Positions 17,256 to 26,261 of a stretch of 64,000 bases of DNA are shown here, in pieces; the stretch's first letter is position 1; each line of letters starts with the position of its first letter. Made by a program: the position numbers and the translations under genes. The stretch covers positions 1-64,000 of the forward strand of contig JAUVWI010000013.1 of the NCBI GenBank assembly GCA_030604195.1, read 5' to 3'. The notes beneath the pieces were generated by a model that was not told where the DNA came from, ran no database searches, and saw only the letters and a program-made list of their open reading frames with translations. This stretch comes from Spirochaetales bacterium (GTDB lineage Bacteria; Spirochaetota; Spirochaetia; SZUA-6; DRHE01).

Positions 17256-18128
17256 TTAGCTTTCTTTTTTCTGGCTCGGACTTTGTCGCACAAAAATCGC
17301 CCAGTAGAGAACGCCAACAAATATTGCGCCGCCTACTATGTTGCCAAGGGTTACTGTAATAATATTCTGCGAAAAGAAAGTGCCCCAATTCAAATTGGCA
17401 AGGGCGTCTGCGGATATTCCTGATGCAGCAACCGCATCGGGAAACTGCTTTGCAATAATACCGGCAGGAATAAAATACATGTTTGCTATAACATGCTCAA
17501 AACCTGATGTTACAAAAGCCATAATCGGGAAAAATATCGCCAACACTTTTCCAGCGATATCCTGTGATGCAATTGCCATCATTACTGTTATACAGACTAG
17601 AAAGTTACAACCGATTGCCCTGAAAAAATATGCCACATTATGGTTTATTCCGCCGGGAACCGCAGCAACTTTACCGTAAGCTATGCTTATTGCTGTTCCG
17701 CCGACATTACCTGCGAGAAGTCCCGAGCCCCATGCAATTATGAGCGCAAGAATAATTGACCCAACCAGGTTTGCAAGGTAAACGGTTATCCAGTTTCGGA
17801 GCATCCTGCCGAAAGAGATCTTTTTATCACAGAGCGCAACAGTCATCAGGTTGTTGCCTGTAAAAAGCTCTGATCCGGGGATAATAACCATCATCAGTCC
17901 AACAGAAAAAACAGCGCCGATAAAGAACTTTTTTAGTCCAAACAGAGCAGCTTCTCCGCCAATGGTCCAGCCTGTACCCACCATTGTTGCAAGGTGGGCT
18001 GCAAGTCCGATAAAAACGCCTGCAAGTAAGCCCAGACCGATCATCTTCCCGATAGAAAGGGAAGCCTTCTTTTCACCGACGCCTATAAGGGCCTTAGACA
18101 GATCTGCCGGTGCCAAAAAATTCGCCAT
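17256..18128 (-). CDS. focA: FocA-type formate channel
   Basis: 290 residues with six hydrophobic segments, as in the pentameric formate/nitrite transporter family. Recognisable pieces: an N-terminal LAPADLSKAL amphipathic helix, GSELFTGNNLMT and the ITVYLANLVGS helix, NFLVCITVMMA, and SGFEHVIANMYFIPAG. It moves formate (with or without a proton) across the inner membrane. Its place between the receivers and the formate dehydrogenase genes fits uptake of formate or export of formate made by CO2 reduction. GGAGG precedes the ATG. Two short hairpins lie in the 110-base leader (18147-18195); their role is unclear. Confidence 0.93.
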   Translation of the reverse strand: MANFLAPADLSKALIGVGEKKASLSIGKMIGLGLLAGVFIGLAAHLATMVGTGWTIGGEAALFGLKKFFIGAVFSVGLMMVIIPGSELFTGNNLMTVALCDKKISFGRMLRNWITVYLANLVGSIILALIIAWGSGLLAGNVGGTAISIAYGKVAAVPGGINHNVAYFFRAIGCNFLVCITVMMAIASQDIAGKVLAIFFPIMAFVTSGFEHVIANMYFIPAGIIAKQFPDAVAASGISADALANLNWGTFFSQNIITVTLGNIVGGAIFVGVLYWAIFVRQSPSQKKES

Positions 18129-18239
18129 TAAATACCTCCATGGTGTACTGCATTTAAGCAGTGTTTAATATTTTTGGTCCTTAACCGTAAGGACTCTAAT
18201 ATATTACAAATGATTATTCAATACTAAATTGATAATAAA

Positions 18240-18620
18240 CTAAATGCTTTCTTTAAGTTTGTTTAACAGTAAGCCGGGTTCTACAGGTTTCTCCAGTGCT
18301 GCTTTTATATTCGGCCACTTCTCCCCGGGCGCATAACTTGAAAGAAGCTGATCAGCCCTGCGTATGCCTGTTAACAGTATCACAGGAATTCCCGCTGTAT
18401 CAACATTATCCCGCAGTTTTTTTGCAATATCCAGGCCTGCGCCTGAATCTTCAATCATAACATCAAGCAGAATACCATCGGGTTTTTCCGTTTTTGCTTT
18501 TTCAAATCCTTCTGAACCGCTGGCCGTGGTAATAACTTCATAACCCTCCGATTCCAGAATTGTGGTTGTTGAAATTCTAAAATCGGGATCATCGTCTACT
18601 ATTAAAATTCTTTTTGCCAT
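18240..18620 (-). CDS. Stand-alone response-regulator receiver 1
   Basis: 126 residues, a CheY-like receiver with no output domain. Acidic pocket ILIVDDDPDF, phospho-acceptor Asp in DGILLDVMIED, the conserved Thr in VILLTGI and Lys in ALEKPVEP. First of three tandem receiver genes counted from the focA side; it is the most divergent of them (DVMIEDSGAG instead of DVMM..DTEGF). The likely partner is the Cache-type kinase encoded in the same operon. With no DNA-binding domain the output must be protein contact or phosphorelay. Confidence 0.9.
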   Translation of the reverse strand: MAKRILIVDDDPDFRISTTTILESEGYEVITTASGSEGFEKAKTEKPDGILLDVMIEDSGAGLDIAKKLRDNVDTAGIPVILLTGIRRADQLLSSYAPGEKWPNIKAALEKPVEPGLLLNKLKESI

Positions 18621-18645
18621 TTCCCTCTCCTTCTATAATTATTTT

Positions 18646-19038
18646 CTATCCTATTTTACTTCGAATAGCCTTTAAAAGATCATCAGGCGCTACCGGTTTC
18701 TCCATAATTTCATCTACCGGAAGCCAGCTTTTATCCGGTTCAAATTTAAAGGGCAGGTTCATCTCTTTTGTTATCCCTGTTACCATTATTATTTTCGTAT
18801 TTTTTAATTCAGGATTTTTATCCACCTCTCTGCTAACCTCAAATCCCTCGGTATCATGTGCCATCATTACATCCAGGATTATAAGGTCCGGATGTTCACC
18901 TTTTGCTATATCCAACCCCTCTGAGCCGTTGTACGCGTAAATAACACTATAGCCTTCACTTGTTAAAAGATCTCTAACACTCTGTACAAAATACTTATCG
19001 TCATCAATAATAAGAATCCTTTTATTTTCGTTTTTCAT
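18646..19038 (-). CDS. Stand-alone response-regulator receiver 2
   Basis: 130 residues, CheY-like and without an output domain. Acidic pocket IIDDDKYF, phospho-acceptor Asp in LIILDVMMAHDTEGF, Thr in IIMVTGIT, Lys in IMEKPVAP. It shares with receiver 3 the unusual DTEGF after the Asp site and a SWLPVDEIMEKP segment, so the two are recent paralogues. It starts 25 bases after the stop of receiver 3, in one operon. Confidence 0.9.
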   Translation of the reverse strand: MKNENKRILIIDDDKYFVQSVRDLLTSEGYSVIYAYNGSEGLDIAKGEHPDLIILDVMMAHDTEGFEVSREVDKNPELKNTKIIMVTGITKEMNLPFKFEPDKSWLPVDEIMEKPVAPDDLLKAIRSKIG

Positions 19039-19062
19039 CTTTCTTTCCTCTTTAATAAGCTT

Positions 19063-19458
19063 TTATTTACTTAAAATATTATCCACTTCTTCAATCAACT
19101 TTGCAGGGTCAATTGGTTTTTCCATAATCCGGTCAACCGGCAGCCAGTCTCCATCCGCCTTTAATTTAATTTTTAATTTCATTACACTTGTAATCCCGCT
19201 GACCAGTAATATTTTAATATTGTCACTTAAGGCAGGTTCTTCCCTTATCTTCCGCGCAAAATCAAAGCCTTCGGTATCGTAGGTCATCATTACATCCAGT
19301 ATAATCAGGTCCGGATGTACATTCTTTGCAATTTTGAAGCCACTCTCGCCATTATAAGCATAATGTACCACATATCCATAGGCTTCTAATAGATCCTTAT
19401 TGGATTCTATAAAAGATTTGTCATCATCAACAAGAAGGATTGTTTTGGGCGTATCCAT
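19063..19458 (-). CDS. Stand-alone response-regulator receiver 3
   Basis: 131 residues, CheY-like and without an output domain. Acidic pocket LLVDDDKSF, phospho-acceptor Asp in LIILDVMMTYDTEGF, Ser in LLVSGIT, Lys in IMEKPIDP. Closest to receiver 2. It begins three bases after the stop of the NuoE gene, so expression of receivers and bifurcation subunits is coupled. Confidence 0.9.
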   Translation of the reverse strand: MDTPKTILLVDDDKSFIESNKDLLEAYGYVVHYAYNGESGFKIAKNVHPDLIILDVMMTYDTEGFDFARKIREEPALSDNIKILLVSGITSVMKLKIKLKADGDWLPVDRIMEKPIDPAKLIEEVDNILSK

Positions 19459-19461
19459 GTT

Positions 19462-19974
19462 TTATTCCTCTTTCTTTTCTTTTCCGGCTCGTAGTTGATG
19501 AAGAATTTTTCGCACCTTTTTAGTGGTTAAAAGATTATAAATTTTACCATTAATCATCATAACCGGAGCCTGGGCACATGCTCCTAAACAGCGTACAGTC
19601 AATAGGGTAAACATCATATCTTCTGTTGTTTCCCCTTCCTCTATACCCAGTTCCTCTATAATTGCAGTTAATATGTTCTCTCCGCCCTTTACATAACAGG
19701 CAGTACCGTGACAAACTGATATTACGTATTCTCCCCTGGGCTTAAGGCTGAAGTAGTTATAAAAGGAAGCTACTCCCCAAACCCGGGACTTAGAAATATC
19801 CATAAGCTCTGCAACTTTAGCAAGGACATCTTTCCTTAAGTAACGATAAGATTCCTGAACTTTATGTAGAACTTCTATAAGAAAAGAATCTGTATATTCT
19901 TTTGTTTTTGTATTATCTATAAACGTTTTTATTTTGTCCATCTTCTGTTTTTCTTCACACATAGGAACCTCCAA
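19462..19974 (-). CDS. NuoE-like [2Fe-2S] subunit, intact cluster
   Basis: 170 residues. All four [2Fe-2S] ligands are present: CHGTAC and, 37 residues later, CLGAC, followed by AQAPVMMINGKIYN. The N-terminal helical part (YRYLRKDVLAKVAELMDISKSRVWGVASFYNYF) is standard for NuoE/HydC. It forms the small subunit of the flavin complex whose large subunit is the NuoF-GltD fusion encoded 21 bases upstream. Contrast with the degenerate NuoE part fused to the other NuoF in this cluster. Confidence 0.92.
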   Translation of the reverse strand: MEVPMCEEKQKMDKIKTFIDNTKTKEYTDSFLIEVLHKVQESYRYLRKDVLAKVAELMDISKSRVWGVASFYNYFSLKPRGEYVISVCHGTACYVKGGENILTAIIEELGIEEGETTEDMMFTLLTVRCLGACAQAPVMMINGKIYNLLTTKKVRKILHQLRAGKEKKEE

Positions 19975-19995
19975 TATTTCAAGTCTATATTTTTA

Positions 19996-22900
19996 TTAAT
20001 TAACAATTGCCTTTGTAAACTCAAGATCACATCGCAAACACTTTTCGGCTTCACAAATTGCTTCTTCTTCAGAAATGGTTCGCTCTACTTCAATGTCACC
20101 TTTGCGATTCTCTGCCGGGAGTTTATATGTTCTGCATCTTTCAACACCTTCTGTTTCTTCTTCATCCTCAACCGGTAATTGAGGTATATAATATTCAGGC
20201 AGGTTCACTGTCGGTTCAACCTTTAGATTTTTTCCTTTTAAGTAATTTTCGATTATTATTGCTGCTTTTTTCCCTGCGGCTATAGCCTCAACAACGGTAT
20301 TGGGCCCTGTAACTGCATCACCGCCGGCAAACACACCTGCACGGCTGGTAGCAAAAGTATCGGAATCTACCATTACGGTTCCCTGCTTTGTTGCAGCTAT
20401 ATGGTCTCCGTCAAAATTATCCATATCAGGTTTTTCACTTATAGCTACTATCAGCGTATCAATTGTTTCTATATACTCTGAATTTTCTATTGGTAATGGT
20501 CTGCGCCTTCCTGAATCATCCACTTTTCCCAATTCATTCTTCTGGAATTCAATTCCTTTAATATGGCCGTTTGTACTAATTATCCTTTTCGGAGCAATTA
20601 ATGTTTTCAGTATTATTCCTTCCTCAAGAGCCTCTTCTATCTCCTCATTTATGGCAGGCATCTCTTCGCGGGAACGTCTATAAAAAACGGTAACGCTTTC
20701 GACCCCTTCCTGTCTTATAGATATTCGGGCTGCATCCATAGCTGAATTACCACCCCCAATTATGCCGACATGGCCTTTAGATAATTTTTCCCCTTTTAGA
20801 TTGTATGCTTTAAGGAAATTCATGGAATTAAAAACGCCCTCTTTTTCCTCTCCTTCGATTCCAAGTGATAAACTCTTATGGGCGCCTATTGCAATAAAAA
20901 CCGCTTCAAACCCCTGGTTGAGTAATCCGTCAACCGTTATATCTCGTCCAAGTCTTGTATTTCCTTTAAAAGCTACATTTTCGTCAATTAATGCTTGAAT
21001 GTCCCTGTCAAGGATATCTCTTGGCAGCCTGTATGCCGGTATTCCTGAACGAAGCAAACCACCGGCTTTCTCTTCCTGCTCAAAAACCGTTACCGGATAT
21101 CCTTGCAAAGAGAGCATATGCGCAGCGCTTAAACCAGCAGGACCGGCGCCAATTACAGCAACTTTTTTAACTGCCTTCCCTTCAAGTTTCACACGTTCGG
21201 GTTTATAAATTGAAGGATCAATGTTATCAGTAACAAATCTTTTGAGTGTTCTGATTGCTACGGCTTCACCACCGCTTCTACCTGCTCTACAGCTCCTTTC
21301 ACAAGGATGATTACATACACGAGCACAAATAGAAGGAAAAGGATTGGGCGTTCTGATGGCAATATAGGCCTGGTCATATTCTTTTCTCTGCAGATGAGCA
21401 ATATAACGCCACGCTTCCGTACCAAGCGGGCAGGCAGCCTGACAGGGAGCTCCTGTAAGTTCCTTACATACACCTGCTGAACACTTTTTATCCCGAATAT
21501 GTTCTATAAATTCCTCACGGAAGTATCTCAGTGTTGCAATAACCGGATTTGGCGCTGATTGACCCAAACCGCAGAGAGCCGTACTTTTTATTGTATTGGC
21601 AAGGTTTTCCAATGTATCAAGATCTTCCATCTTTCCCCTGCCTTCAGTTATGCGGCTCAGGATATCATGCATTCCTGCTATTCCCTCCCGGCAGGGTGTA
21701 CACTTGCCGCATGATTCCTCTTTTGTAAATTCAAGAAAGTATTTTGCCAGATTTATCATACATGTGTTTTCATCAACAACAATCAGCCCGCCTGATCCCA
21801 TTATTGATCCTGCTTCGGCAAGAGATTCGTAATCGATTTCTACATCCAGGCATTGAACCGGTAAACAGCCTCCGGAAGGTCCCCCTGTTTGAGCAGCTTT
21901 ATACTTTTTACCATTAGGAATACCACCGCCGATATCATAGACTATTTCTCTTAAAGTCGTTCCCATTGGAACCTCTATCAGCCCGGAATTTCTTACATTA
22001 CCCGCTAATGCAAAAACTTTTGTGCCCTTGCTTTTTTCCGTGCCAATGGATTTAAACCATTTTGCCCCATCAAGAATTACAACCGGGATATTTGCTAATG
22101 TTTCTACATTGTTAATTATTGTTGGATATTTAAAAAGACCTTCCTTTGCCGGGAAAGGTGGTTTTGGTGTAGGAATTCCACGGTAACCCTCTATAGAATG
22201 AATTAAAGCAGTCTCTTCACCACAAACAAAAGCGCCGGCGCCAAGGCGTATTTCAATATCAAAAGAAAAATTAGAACCGAAAATATTGTTTCCTAAAAAC
22301 CCTTCCTCCCTTGCAGCTGCTATAGCTATTTTCAACATTCTAACAGCTAAAGGGTACTCTGCCCGTATATAAACAATACCTTTATTTGCTCCTATTGCAT
22401 AACCGGCTATTGCCATTCCTTCCAGAACAGTATGTGGATCACCCTCTATTGTATTTCCATCCATAAATGCACCAGGGTCGCCTTCATCTGCGTTGCATAT
22501 AATATATTTAATATCACTCTTTTCTTTATCTGCAAATTCCCATTTCAAACCGGTAGAAAACCCAGCCCCGCCTCTGCCGCGAAGACCGGAAGCTTTTACT
22601 TCTGCTATGACTTCTTCCGGGGACATTTCCGTTAGTACTTTGGCTAAGGCTTCGTAGCCTCTCAAAGCAAGGTAATCGTCTATACTTTCAGGATTAGTAA
22701 TTCCGCAGTTCCTTAATACAACCCTCATCTGCTTGCCAAAAAAATTAACATCGCCAAAAATTCTATAGGATTTGTTAAATAGATTATTCGGCTTAATAGC
22801 TAATCTGCCAACAGGTCGATCCTGTAATATATGTTCTTCCACAATCTCCTTAATATCAACTGGCTTCACATTGCCATAAATTACATATCCGGGGTTAACA

Positions 22901-23082
22901 ATAACCAGAGGCCCATATTCCTGCATGCCCAGACATCCGGAAATAGTTATTTTCACTCTTTCTGAAAGATCATGAATACCAATCAGTTCCTCAAGGATTT
23001 TCTCATTTTCTTTAGCGCCATTTTTTATACAATCCGGGCACTGGCATAATGTTATTACGTAGTCCTTGCTATCTTTCGCCAT
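19996..23082 (-). CDS. NuoF-GltD fusion, probable Stn-type electron-bifurcating transhydrogenase subunit
   Basis: 1028 residues from the ATG at 23082, which has GGAG eight bases upstream; an ORF start at 23115 would overlap the previous gene. Order: thioredoxin-like [2Fe-2S] domain (CQCPDC, GCLGMQ; 1-95), NuoF core (GRGGAGFSTGLKWEF, CNADEGDPGAF, ESCGKCTPCREG), a [4Fe-4S] GltD N-terminal domain (CQAACPLG, CARVCNHPCERSCRAG), a GltD/NfnB-like FAD-NADPH domain (VAVIGAGPAGLSAAHML, VGIIGGGNSAMDAAR, GVFAGGDAVTG) and a short Cys tail (CLRC). Known Stn and HydBC-type complexes couple NADH, NADPH and ferredoxin by flavin-based bifurcation; here two of their subunits appear fused. That function is inferred from architecture. 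Confidence 0.88.
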   Translation of the reverse strand: MAKDSKDYVITLCQCPDCIKNGAKENEKILEELIGIHDLSERVKITISGCLGMQEYGPLVIVNPGYVIYGNVKPVDIKEIVEEHILQDRPVGRLAIKPNNLFNKSYRIFGDVNFFGKQMRVVLRNCGITNPESIDDYLALRGYEALAKVLTEMSPEEVIAEVKASGLRGRGGAGFSTGLKWEFADKEKSDIKYIICNADEGDPGAFMDGNTIEGDPHTVLEGMAIAGYAIGANKGIVYIRAEYPLAVRMLKIAIAAAREEGFLGNNIFGSNFSFDIEIRLGAGAFVCGEETALIHSIEGYRGIPTPKPPFPAKEGLFKYPTIINNVETLANIPVVILDGAKWFKSIGTEKSKGTKVFALAGNVRNSGLIEVPMGTTLREIVYDIGGGIPNGKKYKAAQTGGPSGGCLPVQCLDVEIDYESLAEAGSIMGSGGLIVVDENTCMINLAKYFLEFTKEESCGKCTPCREGIAGMHDILSRITEGRGKMEDLDTLENLANTIKSTALCGLGQSAPNPVIATLRYFREEFIEHIRDKKCSAGVCKELTGAPCQAACPLGTEAWRYIAHLQRKEYDQAYIAIRTPNPFPSICARVCNHPCERSCRAGRSGGEAVAIRTLKRFVTDNIDPSIYKPERVKLEGKAVKKVAVIGAGPAGLSAAHMLSLQGYPVTVFEQEEKAGGLLRSGIPAYRLPRDILDRDIQALIDENVAFKGNTRLGRDITVDGLLNQGFEAVFIAIGAHKSLSLGIEGEEKEGVFNSMNFLKAYNLKGEKLSKGHVGIIGGGNSAMDAARISIRQEGVESVTVFYRRSREEMPAINEEIEEALEEGIILKTLIAPKRIISTNGHIKGIEFQKNELGKVDDSGRRRPLPIENSEYIETIDTLIVAISEKPDMDNFDGDHIAATKQGTVMVDSDTFATSRAGVFAGGDAVTGPNTVVEAIAAGKKAAIIIENYLKGKNLKVEPTVNLPEYYIPQLPVEDEEETEGVERCRTYKLPAENRKGDIEVERTISEEEAICEAEKCLRCDLEFTKAIVN

Positions 23083-23099
23083 TATATATCTCCATTCCT

Positions 23100-23456
23100 T
23101 TACTGAATTTGCCAATCTTTAATAACTTCACCTTTCTTTAAATGCCGTTCAATAATTCCACGGGCTCTGTCGGGAGTAACCTTCTGATATTTAATAGGGA
23201 TCTTGCCAGGCATAATAACCTCAACCAGTGGATCAAGACTGCACCGTCCGGGACAACCTTTCGGACTTAAATAGACATCTTTAAGACTGCCATCCTCAAT
23301 AGCAAATTTAAAAACATCATAAACTTCCTGTGCACCCGCCGCCAGACCTCCGGTTGACATGCAGATATATATCCTGGTTTTCAAATAACCTTTTTCAACT
23401 ATATCGTGGACAGCCTGTGTTCTACGCTTCTTTATTAATTCCAATGGTGTGCTCAT
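23100..23456 (-). CDS. Thioredoxin-like [2Fe-2S] ferredoxin-type protein
   Basis: 118 residues. Fold and motif resemble the 2Fe-2S thioredoxin-like ferredoxins seen before NuoF subunits: RIYICMSTGGLAAGAQEVYDVF, then GCPGRCSLDPLVEVIMPG. Only three cysteines are visible (32, 68, 72), one fewer than a full cluster needs, so a cluster is uncertain. It overlaps the kinase gene start side by 4 bases (ATGA) and ends 17 bases before the fusion gene. Probably an electron-transfer or regulatory piece of the same complex. Confidence 0.75.
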   Translation of the reverse strand: MSTPLELIKKRRTQAVHDIVEKGYLKTRIYICMSTGGLAAGAQEVYDVFKFAIEDGSLKDVYLSPKGCPGRCSLDPLVEVIMPGKIPIKYQKVTPDRARGIIERHLKKGEVIKDWQIQ

Positions 23457-25441
23457 TCTTCTTCTCCTTTAACTGTCTTTTCTTTTTTTTCCGCTATTTT
23501 ATATACCGGCAGTGTAAAAACAAAATCAATCCATTCATTATGAGTAGATTTTACCGTTATTTTACCACCGTGGGCTTCTATAATTTTTTTAGTAATAAAC
23601 AATCCTAACCCGGTTCCTCTTCTCTTTCTTGCTTCTTTTTCATTCTCCAGCCTGGAAAATTTCTTAAATAGATTATCTATCTGTTCAGGCGCTACACCTT
23701 CACCTTCATTGAACACACTAAAACGAATGAAGTCCTTTTCTACAATCGCCCCAAGTTTAATTGTTCCACCATCCCTGCCATACTTAACCGCATTACTTAT
23801 TAAATTCTCAAAAACCTCTCTGGTCATATTCAAGTCTGTTTTAAGAATAGTATCAGCCGGGATGTTATTAATTATCTTAATGTTACGTTCATCCGTGGAA
23901 GCTTGAAATGAATCAATAAGCTGATCTAAAACCTCTTCATTAAGCAGGACCCTTGAAACCACCGGTTCAAGTTCATTGTTTTCGATCCTGGAAAGATTAA
24001 GATAATGCCTGACCATTTCCACAAGCAGCCTGACATTATCATCAATATTCTTTATTCCCCTTTCCTGTTTTTCAGTAAGAGGCCCGAATTTCTTTTCCTG
24101 TATCAGGTATACATAATTCATAATGGTGGCCAACGGGCTCTTTAGCTCATGTGAAATAAACCCTACTGTTTCCATATAACTGCGGTTAACAACTGTAAGC
24201 GATTCATTTAATACCCCTAATTTCTCATTGGCATTTTTAAGGCTGTTTTCCCGTTCACTCAGGGAGGAAACCATTTCATTAAAAGCCTCCATAAGAAGAG
24301 CGGTTTCCCTGGTTGATCTTTTACAAAAAACAGGTTCCGGCATTTCCCCCTTGCGCATTTTCCTGGCAGCTTGAGCCAGACTATGCAGGGGTTTTGCTAT
24401 GCGTCCTGCCAAAAAGAAGGCAAACAGCAAAGATAGAACAAAGCCGATAAGGGAAAGATAAACATACCGTAAAATTGTACTTCTTATCAGGTCAATAAAT
24501 GGTTTTTCAAGAAGACCGACATAGAGCATTCCGATTACCTGTTGCTGACTGTTAAGTACCGGCTCATATGCCGTCAGGTACCAGTCGTTAACAACAAATG
24601 CCCGCTCCTGCCAGATGCGGACATTATCAAGCACTGTATCTGCAACCTCTTTCGAAACCCTTGTGCCGATAGCCCTGTTGCCGTTGTTGAGTCTTACAGT
24701 TGTGGCAATTCGGGTATCATTGAGAAATATTGTAACCGTGCCTGTACTCCTTTCGTTATATTGCTCATTCTTGAAAAGCATGTCTTTGATTCTATCTACA
24801 ATTTCCTCATTTCTATTAACAAGCACACCTCCATAAAGGGCGCCCAGTACCTGATTCCCGCTCCTTACCGGCACAGCGCCAAGCATTACCAGGCCCCTGG
24901 TTTCTGCGATTTTTGCTGTGGGCCGCGAACGCGGTGTATCCTCAAGAACCGTATAAGCCTTTTCAGACAAACCTTCACCCTCATTTTCAAGTTCCTTGAC
25001 TGACAGGAGCTCATAGCTGGTTACACTTTCTCCTTTAAGAGCCTTTTGAACAGGGTTGCTGGCTATTCTATAATCACCTGTTTTATAAGGAGCGGCAGAG
25101 CGTATAACAACTTCAGATTTTGGTGAAACCAGGGTTAAGAAATCAAATCCGCTATTAATTCGTATTAGTTCAAGCCTGTTCTGTATTTCCCGCTCTGACC
25201 AATCTTGTTCAAAACATGAATCCACAATTAATTGTTTGTCGGAAACCAGTTCGAGTACCGTTTCTATCCTGTTCAGCTCTGAATCTAGAATACCCCAGGC
25301 GCTGTTTAAATTGAGCTTGACACTGGTTTGAGCTTCTTTAACAACCTGCTCTTTGATAACACCAACACTGATAAAAGCAGAGAGTCCTCCGAAGATTAAT
25401 ACCATCAGAGCAAAACCGGCAAACAATTTGTTTCTAATCAT
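23453..25441 (-). CDS. Cache-domain sensor histidine kinase
   Basis: 662 residues. Membrane segment 1 at about 7-28, an extracytoplasmic Cache-like sensor region (about 30-310), membrane segment 2 (about 321-343), HAMP (to about 395), then HisKA (VGFISHELKSPLATIM) and HATPase (TREVFENLISNAVKYG, GTGLGLFITKK). It sits between rex and the electron-transfer genes, overlapping rex by 8 bases and the ferredoxin-like gene by 4, so it is part of the operon. The ligand may be formate or another small carboxylate, as is common for Cache domains, but this is a guess. The three stand-alone receivers downstream are the obvious phosphorylation targets. Confidence 0.9.
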   Translation of the reverse strand: MIRNKLFAGFALMVLIFGGLSAFISVGVIKEQVVKEAQTSVKLNLNSAWGILDSELNRIETVLELVSDKQLIVDSCFEQDWSEREIQNRLELIRINSGFDFLTLVSPKSEVVIRSAAPYKTGDYRIASNPVQKALKGESVTSYELLSVKELENEGEGLSEKAYTVLEDTPRSRPTAKIAETRGLVMLGAVPVRSGNQVLGALYGGVLVNRNEEIVDRIKDMLFKNEQYNERSTGTVTIFLNDTRIATTVRLNNGNRAIGTRVSKEVADTVLDNVRIWQERAFVVNDWYLTAYEPVLNSQQQVIGMLYVGLLEKPFIDLIRSTILRYVYLSLIGFVLSLLFAFFLAGRIAKPLHSLAQAARKMRKGEMPEPVFCKRSTRETALLMEAFNEMVSSLSERENSLKNANEKLGVLNESLTVVNRSYMETVGFISHELKSPLATIMNYVYLIQEKKFGPLTEKQERGIKNIDDNVRLLVEMVRHYLNLSRIENNELEPVVSRVLLNEEVLDQLIDSFQASTDERNIKIINNIPADTILKTDLNMTREVFENLISNAVKYGRDGGTIKLGAIVEKDFIRFSVFNEGEGVAPEQIDNLFKKFSRLENEKEARKRRGTGLGLFITKKIIEAHGGKITVKSTHNEWIDFVFTLPVYKIAEKKEKTVKGEEE

Positions 25442-26093
25442 TTACTGCCTTTTTATCCATTTTATTAACAAAATAAGCTAAATTCCCAAGTTCCAATTCA
25501 AGATTGACATTATTAACAATGCAATGTTCCGGTAACCTGAGCTGAATCTGGCTAAAATTTAATATTCCCTTTATACCGCCTAGAATCATCAAATCGGCTG
25601 CGCGTTGGGCAGCTTCATCGGGAAGTGTTAAAATGCCCGTTTTTATCTTATTTTCCTGTACATAGCTTATTAATTGTTCAATCGGTAAAACAGGAACAGG
25701 AGCATCTTTGTCAAGCTTATCAGGATTATTATCAAAAGCGGCACATATCTTGATATGTTCTTCTTCAAAACCCTTATAATGAAGCAGTGCGGTTCCCAGC
25801 TTTCCGGCCCCGGCAATAACAACTTTCAGGATTTTATCCTTACCTAAAATTGAATCCAGCTTCTCAATAATTTCATCAATGTTGTAGCCGCCCTTTTTAT
25901 TTCCTGATATCCCGTATAAGGAGAAATCTTTTCTCACAAGAGCGGAAGATGCCCCAATGGAATCTGCAAGGTTGTCAGAGAAAACTTTTACCAGGCCTAA
26001 ACTTTTTAGCCGTTTAAGGGTGATTTTGTATTTCAGTAATCTCATCACAGAATTATCAGATTCCGTTACTTTAATCTTGCTCTTTGCCATCAC
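25434..26093 (-). CDS. rex: Redox-sensing transcriptional repressor Rex
   Basis: 219 residues. N-terminal winged helix (RLLKYKITLKRL, DSIGASSALVRKDFSLYG, as in Rex) and a Rossmann NAD(H)-binding domain (VVIAGAGKLGTALLHY). Rex senses the NADH/NAD+ ratio and leaves DNA when NADH rises. It is the first gene of a minus-strand operon for formate and NAD(P)H metabolism and is divergent from the selenocysteine genes, so it probably controls both. Starts GTG 26093 and ATG 26090 are adjacent; the promoter -10 box ends only 7-10 bases before them. Confidence 0.93.
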   Translation of the reverse strand: MMAKSKIKVTESDNSVMRLLKYKITLKRLKSLGLVKVFSDNLADSIGASSALVRKDFSLYGISGNKKGGYNIDEIIEKLDSILGKDKILKVVIAGAGKLGTALLHYKGFEEEHIKICAAFDNNPDKLDKDAPVPVLPIEQLISYVQENKIKTGILTLPDEAAQRAADLMILGGIKGILNFSQIQLRLPEHCIVNNVNLELELGNLAYFVNKMDKKAVND

Positions 26094-26100
26094 AAGCTAA

Positions 26101-26129
26101 GATATATAGATATATTGTTACTGTGTCAA
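26101..26129 (-). promoter_or_regulatory. Promoter of the rex operon
   Basis: On the minus strand TTGACA (26129-26124), 17-base spacer, TATATC (26106-26101). The start codons of rex lie 7-10 bases after the -10 box, so the message would have almost no leader. A second possible -10 (TATATA) overlaps it with a 15-base spacer. Confidence 0.6.
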
Positions 26130-26135
26130 GGCTTT

Positions 26136-26153
26136 ATGTTATTTTTTTCACAT
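26136..26153. promoter_or_regulatory. Possible Rex operator between rex and the selenium operon
   Basis: An 18-base imperfect palindrome, ATGTTATTTTTTTCACAT, matches the general Rex pattern of TTGTNA and TNACAA half-sites with the right total length, but the two halves differ at several positions. It lies just upstream of the rex -35 box and between the two divergent promoters. Weak by sequence alone. Confidence 0.3.
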
Positions 26154-26222
26154 TATCCACAGTTTTTTTGCTTTTTTTTGCCTATCCCCCGGCAGAGTTC
26201 AGGCTTTCAGGTGATTTTTGTA

Positions 26223-26251
26223 TTGAACCACGTAATACTTTTTCTTATTAT
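26223..26251 (+). promoter_or_regulatory. Promoter of the selenium operon
   Basis: TTGAAC (26223-26228), 17-base spacer, TATTAT (26246-26251). The ATG of the desulfurase-like gene at 26262 is ten bases beyond the -10 box, again leaving only a few bases of leader. Confidence 0.6.
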
Positions 26252-26261
26252 TGTCGGTGAA

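Noticed and set aside
18171-18195. GGTCCTTA/TAAGGACT hairpin as a terminator between receiver 1 and focA
   Set aside because: On the minus strand it is followed by A residues, not T; the T run lies on the wrong side.
26115-26261. N-terminal extension of the desulfurase-like protein
   Set aside because: It is non-conserved, hydrophobic and crosses a good promoter; the family fold begins at ATG 26262.
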